Shown in pieces: positions 15,901 through 21,752 of a stretch of DNA of 21,752 nt. A program made the position numbers and the translations under genes. Every line of letters starts with the position of its first letter. Position 1 is the stretch's first letter. The stretch lies in NCBI GenBank assembly GCA_002118135.1, contig BDIU01000411.1, positions 1 to 21,752 on the forward strand. The letters run 5' to 3'. Source of the stretch: Trebouxia sp. TZW2008. Taxonomy: Eukaryota > Chlorophyta > Trebouxiophyceae > Trebouxiales > Trebouxiaceae. Under the pieces are notes generated by a model. It saw nothing but the letters and a program-made list of their open reading frames with translations, ran no database searches and was not told the DNA's origin.

Positions 15901-18900
15901 TGGCAGATCTGCAGACATCTTGCTTTACGACACTACTTCAATGGCGTTGACCCAGCCAGCAGTCAAAGGTGAGCCCAACTTCTTGTCTTGTCGTCGCAGT
16001 TGGCAGTTGTTTGCAAATTGGATCTTGTCAAGAAAGTCTTCAGGCATATTTCTGTCTTTCTGGTGCTTCAGTTCTAACGCTTTGAGGCTTATACTGTCCT
16101 CCAGGCCAGGCAGTGTTACATATGCAGTTCTGATCGTGCACGTGTGCCTGCTGTAGCTACAAACCCCTGTGTTTCACAATTATTTTTGCCTATCAACATC
16201 TGACAAGTAGACCATTGCATGCAATCTTCCCAATTCTGCAAAGCAAAACAGCAGTTGAAACATGCTGCTGGTGCAGTCACCTGGTTTTTAAGCTTGTACA
16301 CATTTATTAGATCGCTCAAAGGAGAAGTTTCAGCTGAATCAAAAAACAGTGTCAGTGACATTTGCAAAATGCCTTTAACACCCTGCCAACATCGGCGTGG
16401 ATGTAGGGCCTATGCCTCCAGCTCGCATGGGGCATTCAGCAGTGATGTTTGGGGAGGACCTTGTTATCTTTGGAGGGCGCATCAGTCCTGCTCAGCCTTT
16501 GAACGATGTCTGGGCCCTTCACCTTCCCAACCGCACTTGGCGCAGCATACAGTGCAAGGGCAGCCCGCCACCGCCAAGGTTCCGCCACTCAGCTGTGACC
16601 CACACCAATGGCACACAGGTATGGTCTGTGGGTTCACTGGGCGTGCCTTGCGCCACCGTAAAGACCCTGCTGCAAAGCGATGGCCTGAAGCATGCACTCA
16701 GGGTCCTTATCTGGTAAACTTGGCACGCAGTTGTGGGTTTTCATGCTAACAAGCAGGCAGTGCTTGAGACTTCATTGACAGTACGTGACATCACTACCAT
16801 CCAACCAAGCAGCAAGTGCCTGAGTGTTGTTGTTGTGCTGTCAGGGCAGTGAAGGCATGGCGGTATTTGGCGGTTACAATGGGCAACACACCTTTGAAGA
16901 TACCTGGCTGCTCACCTTTTCTGACTGGACCTGGCACCAGATTACCACTCGAGGCAAGCCCAGCTCGTCTGTTGATGCACCTGTCTCAGCACAGTCTTGG
17001 CGTTATGTGTCTCAGAAGTCCCTGGGCCACCCTGAGCAAAACTGCCTGAAGCTGACCAGTCACTTCATGTGCTGCATGAACTTGAGTTCACTCTCAAGGG
17101 TATCACAGGCAGACGTGAGCCAGCAACATCACTGCTCCACAGGATGGCTTGTCATCACAGTATATCGCTATCTAAAAGTTCAAATGCCCTTCACATGTCC
17201 AGCGCCTCCTGCTGTTGTTGCTGCCTCACCTGCCATATCACAGCAACTGTTCCACATTACGTGTCGTCAGCATTGTACAACAGCAGCAACGCAGCAGAGC
17301 AAACTATCCAGCAGAAACCTAATCATCTGCAAAGCATGTCAGAATGTGCTGCCCTCAATGCACACAGTTATGATCGTATCACACAGAAGTTGCATGCACA
17401 AAGTGAGATGCTACAGCAACAGCTATAGTCTCAGGCTGTCACTCCCGGTTGCAGGTGAAGTGCCACAGGCGCGCCACTCACATGCGGCTGCTGTGATACA
17501 CAACCAAATGTATGTCTTCGGCGGCACGCAAGACTACCAGCAGGCATTTCCTGAGCTGCATGCCTTAGACCTGGCCTCCTGGACTTGGCACAAGTTGGTG
17601 CCATCAACTGCCTGCTGCCCTACTGGCTGCTTTTCCCATTCCTTGACTGCTGTCAGCATTATGCTGGTGCTTGCTGGCGGTTGTCACACACTGGGCGCAG
17701 GTATGTTCTCAGCTCAGTTGTTTTTCTCAGTTGCTAGTTGACGTCTAATGGACTTGGCACAAAGTGGTGCCTGCCACTGCCTGTTGCCCTCCTGGCTGCT
17801 TTTCCCATTCCTTGACTGCTGTCAGCAGTATGCTGGTGCTTGCTGGCGGCTGCCACACACTTGGTGCAGGTCTGCTCCCCTCTGTGCTGTTGGTGAAATT
17901 CCTGTGTTATGTGTGCTGTCAGCAGCCTTCTTGTTGGTGGCTGGCACACTATTGAATGACAGTCTGCCATCAGCCTGATTGTTGACTAATGCCTATGGAT
18001 TGCTTGACGTCTCTGCAGCTGCCTTCCACTTGTCCTGTCCTCTATATGACTTTGTAATTGCTAATGTCACATAATCTGTCTCTGGAGCACCTGACCCAGA
18101 ACTTTGTGCTATCTGGTGCTCTGTCTGTTCTGTCCATTCCCACACGCCACCCTTCAATTGCTATTGTACTGGCAGCTTTACCTAGACTAATGTCCAGTTC
18201 TGCTGTGCCTTGCATACATGTTTGGCTGTACAACATCTGTATGCAGCAGAGGGTGGGATTGATGTAAGAGTTTGACTGCACTGCAGATCATGTCTACACC
18301 TTTGACATTGGTAGCCAAGCCTGGTCCAAGCACACGGTCCACAATAGCAGCAGCTTGGTTCTGTGCCGCCACACAGCCACAGCTCTTCCTGATCAGCAGT
18401 CCATAGCACTGTTGGGCGGAGGCATGAACTGCTTTGGCTTTGGGACCGCTTTCTCACCACCGGTCATGCTGGACTTGGCCAGTCCTATGCACCAGCTAAG
18501 GTCTGATGCTTCTTCACTGTCATCAGCACAGTCAAGATCTGCTGCTCCACAAGCAAGAACAGAAGCAAGGTCTACTGTTCCTGGATTGTCATCAGCAGAA
18601 GCCAGATTTGATGCTTGTCTACCATCAACAACAGAAGCAGGGTCTGCTGCTCCTGCAACAGCAAGAGCAGAAGCAAGTCCCACAGCTTCTGTACCACCAG
18701 TGACAGAAGCAAGATCCACTGCTGCACAGTCATCAGCCACAGAGCATAATTCAGACCCTGGGGCAGCCACTGCAAGCTCAACTACTGGTAGTGTACATCC
18801 AGACGGCAGCAGTCACTGCAAACAGGAGAATGGCTTGTATGTGAGATTGTCAACTGGTGAAGCATATGATCTGGGCTCAGCCATGACCAAGGGTCAAGGG

Positions 18901-21752
18901 CAGCAGCCAGCAGAACAGGGAATGAGTTTGGCAGAGCCCCGCGAGCAAGGACAGCAGCCACAGGGGCAAGGGCAGCAGCCCCAGGGCCAAGGGCAGCAGT
19001 CAGCAGGACAGAGACTGGGTTTGGCAGTCAATAATCTGCAAGCCAAGGCAGCCAAAGATGCTTTAAAAGCCTTAGGCTGGCTAAACCAGTCTTTCAAGGC
19101 AGGCGTACATGGGCAGCGCATTTGCCTTCCCCTCACAGATAAGGGCAGTGTAGCATTGATCAAGTTGCAAAGCAAGTGTGTGGAAAGCCAAACGACCCCT
19201 AATGGGCATACAGCCAGCTCAGATTGCCAAGCAGCAGGGCCCAATGCACAGCACACCTGTCAGTTTCTCACAGACAGTGGAGGAATGGAGTTGCCCAAGC
19301 TACAAAGCCAGGCTGTGGAAGCTCAACAGGCTGCAAATGGGCTTGCAGACAGCCCAGATTGCCAAGCAGCAGGTCTAAGCAAGGGTGAAAGCTCACTTGC
19401 AGCAAACAGTAATGCCATTGCGCATGCAGCATGTCTCAGAGGTCTCATGCAGAATGGTTGTGCTGCTTTGCAGCCCATGCAAGCACAGCTCTCCTCAAGG
19501 CATGAAGGTGGACCAGCCACTCGCCTCAGGGCTGCCATCACCCAACTACTGCAGAATCAGGTGACCACCTCTTCATTGCTTTGACTTTGCATCACCAAAC
19601 ATTGATGGCATGGTCAGTGGACTGTTGTTGAGCACTTGTTAGGCTTGCATAACAGCTGTTCTTCAACTTGCGCATCACTGTGGTTTCTAGATTGATCTGG
19701 CATGTGGGAATGGAGTCCACATGAAACATGGTGGATTGATTGGAAGTGGTGTCTTTGCCTCATCTCGACACCTGTGTCTTATTGCTGTTGGGTTGATGCT
19801 GCTGCACGCCTGCAGATCAATAGATTGATAGATCTGCAGCAAGCCTGTTTGCCATGTGGTGCCTAGCAAAGGAACCTGTCACAGAGCTGATGGCAGGTGC
19901 CGCTTGCTGCATCAAAGTCTTACCTTTTCCGTGAGGCTGAAGTGTGCGATGTTGGGTCCAGGGTCTGGCAAAGCAGCGCATTGCAGAGCTGGTGGATGAG
20001 CTGCCATCAAAGTGGGAGAAGCTTGGTGACTTGGCACTGCTACCACGCACCTGCATGGCCAGTCCAGAGTGGGGCTGTTTGAAACAGCCCTTGTGGAGGG
20101 CAGTTGCATCAGCCCTTGGTCTCAACAGGCTAGCCATGCAGGCTCCCATTGCCAATACAGGCAAGTTTACTAATTTTGAGTGGTGCACTTGCCTAGCAGC
20201 GCTGACAAGTTTACTAGGTGCGGTTACAGCATTCATCAGCAAATTGTATCCTTTCCTGTTGCAGCAGCAGTCAAGCTCTCTTGCTCCTTGCATCAGGTAC
20301 TTGTGACATCCTTGTTTCCGTTGCATCAGTGCTGAGGGTCAAGTGCCTCTGTGGCCTCCATGCAAATTTTGAGGCGACAATGTGTGCTGCAGCAGAGAAG
20401 CTGCCCAACTATGTTTTACAGTGTCAGGTACCTAGTTGGGCCTGCTGAGCCTGCCTAGCCCACGTTTATAATGAATGAATGAGTGACAGTGTCAGGCCTT
20501 TGACACAAAGCCTGCGCCCCTGCTGGCACACCCAGCCCCACTCCCTCTGCCCAGCTGCTTTCCAATCCCTACAAGGCAGAAGAAGAAGATGGATCACAAG
20601 GAGAAAGCTTGTCGTGTCGACCTGGCGTGACTTGACGTGCTGCTGCGTCCAAATGTGACACATTGAGGCATACAAATTTGGCAATTGGCCCAAATGTGAC
20701 ACATTGAGGCATACAAATTTGGCAATTGGCCCAAATGTGACACATTGAGGCATACAAATTTGGCAATTGGCCCAAGTATGATACATTGAAGCATACAAAT
20801 TTGGCAATTGGCCTTCTGGCGCCAACAGCCTTGCAGCAAATGAGCAAATGAGTGAGTCACGCATATGTTAAGTGTGCTGCAGGCACGCGGGATAGTCAGG
20901 CACGCCTACTGCTTGGAGACCATGGTTGGGTACAGCACAAGGAGGGTGGAGTGATCTACTCCTTTGATGTGACCAAATGCATGTTCTCATCAGGCAACAC
21001 CACTGAGCGGCAGCGCATGGGTCGCATGCAGTGTGCTGGCGAGACTGTGGTGGACCTGTATGCTGGCATTGGCTACTACACCCTGCCATTCCTCTGCAAA
21101 GCAGGTAGCTCGGCTGTAAACAAAAGCAGAAATGCTTCACAGCAGCAATGAATCTGCTATCTTGTCTAGATGATTGGGCTGTGATCAAGTGCATGCTCTC
21201 GTTCGGCAATACCCTTGAGAGGCAGCGTATGGGCCGCCTGCAATGTGCTGACGAGCTGTGGTGGATCTGTATGCTGAGATTGGCTACTACACCCTGCCGT
21301 TCCTCTGCAAAGCAGGTAGCTCGGCTGTAAAGAGCAGCAGAAATGCTTCACAGCAGCAATGAATCTGCTATCTTGTCTAGATCATTGGGAAATGTATGCC
21401 TTGGACGTGATCAAGTGCATGCTCTCGTCCGGCAATACCCTTGAGAGGCAGCGTATGGGCCGCCTGCACTGTGCTGGCGAGACTGTGGTGGATCTGTATG
21501 CTGGCATTGGCTACTACACCCTGCCATTCCTCTGCAAAGCAGGTAGCTCGGCTGTAAACAAAAGCAGAAATGCTTCACAGCAGCAATGAATCTGCTATCT
21601 TGTCTAGATCATTGGGCTGTGATCAAGTGCATGCTCTCGTTCGGCAATACCCTTGAGAGGCAGCGTATGGGCCGCCTGCAATGTGCTGACGAGCTGTGGT
21701 GGATCTGTATGCTGAGATTGGCTACTACACCCTGCCGTTCCTCTGCAAAGCA
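12910..21752 (+). CDS. tRNA wybutosine-synthesis fusion: TYW3 + Kelch + TYW2 (3' end beyond window)
   Basis: Exons are: 12910-13069, 13495-13805, 14028-14177, 14405-15028, 15211-15287, 15880-15968, 16407-16618, 16845-16953, 17455-17700, 18287-19560, 19962-20160 and 20883-21104. Phase holds throughout, giving 1224 residues so far. Residues 1-207 are TYW3 (TTSSCSGR, WVYATHD, TIAGIRCSLRLEV). Residues 208-415 are a Ser/Gln-rich linker with a short basic helix. About 416-705 hold six Kelch motifs (FGGYGG, IFGGR, FGGYNG, VFGGT, LAGGCHTLG, LLGGGMNC). Then comes a second low-complexity linker, then TYW2 from about residue 905 (KDALKALGWL, SKWEKLGDLALLP, KCMFSSGN). SAM motif I VVDLYAGIGYY is at 1206-1216. 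Family knowledge: TYW2 transfers the aminocarboxypropyl group of SAM and TYW3 methylates N4 during yW synthesis at G37 of tRNA-Phe. Land plants fuse the same parts; the Kelch part resembles the TYW4 propeller, and I see no TYW4 methyltransferase domain. Introns 16954-17454 and 20161-20882 have GC donors. The rest of TYW2 lies beyond the window. Confidence 0.93.
14711..14967 (+). repeat. AGC/GGC trinucleotide tracts coding poly-Ser and Ser-Gly
   Basis: Coding microsatellites lie in the TYW linker exon at 14711-14728 (AGC repeats, poly-Ser) and about 14875-14967 (AGC, AAC and GGC mixtures giving Ser/Asn/Gly runs). Both are in frame and probably variable in length between strains. The helical stretch between them (RKKAHLLRVRQEQILDRI) is not repetitive and may be a real short coiled coil. 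Confidence 0.85.
17581..17869 (+). repeat. 120-base partial Kelch-exon duplication (exon copy plus intronic copy)
   Basis: The last 120 bases of the TYW exon 17455-17700 (17581-17700) recur at 17750-17869 in the following intron, with equal length and about 12 mismatches (about 90 percent identity). The copy even keeps the position of the donor (GCAG|GT). In the original frame it is still open and differs by only four amino acids (L/V, S/A, T/P, I/S). It lacks a usable acceptor: entering from the CAG at 17728-17730 meets an in-frame TGA after two codons. Confidence 0.9.
18500..19010 (+). repeat. Low-complexity linker coding imperfect Ala/Ser/Glu and Gln/Gly repeats
   Basis: Inside TYW exon 18287-19560, about 18500-18740 codes degenerate units of about 20 residues of the type TEARSTA/AEASPTASVPP. 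The stretch 18891-19010 codes QGQQP-type Gln/Gly repeats. The frame stays open through both, which supports coding rather than a retained intron. They separate the last Kelch motif from the TYW2 domain and look like a flexible tether. Confidence 0.75.
19123..19380 (+). repeat. Two-copy 135-base (45-residue) coding repeat inside the TYW2 N-terminal region
   Basis: Positions 19123-19257 and 19258-19380 are diverged tandem copies with a period of 135 bases. Shared features are LTDKG/LTDSG, KLQSK/KLQSQ, a NG-x-x-A block and a common SDCQAAG/PDCQAAG end (AGATTGCCAAGCAGCAGG at 19221 and 19356). They follow RICLPLT, a conserved element of the TYW2 N-terminal part, so the insertion expands that domain. 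Confidence 0.8.
20425..20480 (+). repeat. Dispersed intronic repeat, copy C
   Basis: This copy lies in the TYW intron 20161-20882. The core at 20429-20468 (TACCTAGTTGGGCCTGC, then TGAGCCTGCCTAGCCCA) matches copies A and B, and is followed by an AATGAATGAATGAG tail. The left half of the A/B element is not clearly present, so this copy is truncated or older. Confidence 0.7.
20650..20813. repeat. Four-copy 41-base tandem repeat in a TYW intron
   Basis: Units are 20650-20690, 20691-20731, 20732-20772 (these three identical) and 20773-20813 (about four differences in its first half). Each unit ends in GCATACAAATTTGGCAATTG + GCC. The unit junction forms an imperfect palindrome, TTTGG-CAATTG-GCCCAAA. 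The units abut with no spacers. The minus-strand ORFs across it (for example 20864-20466) arise only because the repeat lacks stops. Confidence 0.95.
20969..21752 (+). repeat. Tandem duplication array of the TYW2 SAM-motif exon (A-B-A'-B')
   Basis: Units start at 20969 (A, inside the functional exon 20883-21104), 21181 (B), 21407 (A') and 21619 (B', cut by the window). Spacings are 212, 226 and 212, so the higher-order period is 438. A and A' keep the coding frame through VVDLYAGIGYYTLPFLCKA. B and B' share a one-base deletion (GCGAGACTGTGG to ACGAGCTGTGG) that shifts the frame. B and B' appear identical over the visible 134 bases. Each copy is followed by the same GTAGCTCGG donor and a short intron-like segment ending TCTTGTCTAG. 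Confidence 0.93.

Noticed and set aside
15447..15950. Plus-strand 167-aa ORF, Cys-rich and partly hydrophobic
   Set aside because: It reads through the TYW intron 15288-15879 and enters exon 15880-15968 out of frame. The exon frame with the Kelch motif (YGGEGAHGRSADILLYD) is clearly the coding one.
18393..18770. Minus-strand Ala-rich ORFs antisense to TYW exon 18287-19560
   Set aside because: They mirror the low-complexity Ala/Ser/Thr coding sequence on the plus strand and show no family features.
20650..20813. Possible CRISPR array
   Set aside because: The 41-base units abut directly with no unique spacers, and the locus is an intron of a eukaryotic gene.
20466..20864. Minus-strand repeat protein (132 aa) with recurring NLYAS and CQIC motifs
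   Set aside because: The frame exists only because the 41-base tandem repeat lacks stops. The unit is not a multiple of three, so the motifs change frame from unit to unit, and the region is an intron on the other strand.
12910..21752. TYW4-type carboxymethyl/methyltransferase domain in the fusion
   Set aside because: Only the Kelch propeller related to the TYW4 C-terminus is visible; I found no SAM-binding motifs of the LCMT type before the Kelch region.

Overview
The window is nuclear DNA of an intron-rich green alga. The genes have many short exons, and their proteins read most like plant and chlorophyte families. Likely chlorophyte poly(A) signals (TGTAA) sit about 105 bases past two of the stop codons. 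The fused TYW3-Kelch-TYW2 gene is an architecture known from land plants. A trebouxiophyte-like alga fits the moderate GC content, but that is an inference. I rebuilt all gene models by hand from conserved protein blocks plus splice phase; there is no transcript evidence.

Layout, left to right. (1) 303-1299, plus: a CCDC124/Lso2-type ribosome-associated coiled-coil protein, 3 exons. (2) 1810-8464, minus: MCM2 of the replicative helicase, about 17 exons, complete apart from an uncertain first exon. It is tail-to-tail with gene 1. (3) 8992-11926, minus: a radical-SAM RlmN-family adenine-C2 RNA methyltransferase, 6 exons, complete. (4) 12502-12830, plus: a tiny two-exon LYR-motif protein (LYRM2-like), divergent from gene 3. 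It is easy to miss because neither exon makes a long ORF. (5) 12910 to beyond the window, plus: a wybutosine-synthesis fusion protein made of a TYW3 domain, a low-complexity linker, six Kelch motifs, a second low-complexity linker and a TYW2 domain. It is cut by the right edge just after the SAM-binding motif I exon.

Several genes concern translation: CCDC124 (ribosome), RlmN (m2A in rRNA or tRNA) and TYW2/3 (yW at G37 of tRNA-Phe). LYRM2 proteins act in mitochondrial respiratory complex biogenesis and MCM2 in DNA replication. I see no sign of an operon-like programme, although the LYRM and TYW reading frames are only 79 bases apart.

The most notable structures are: a higher-order tandem duplication of the TYW2 SAM-motif exon at the right edge (intact and frameshifted copies alternating, period 438); a 120-base intronic copy of part of a Kelch exon that is still open; three GC-AG introns among about 35; a dispersed intronic repeat in three genes; and a four-copy 41-base tandem repeat in a TYW intron.
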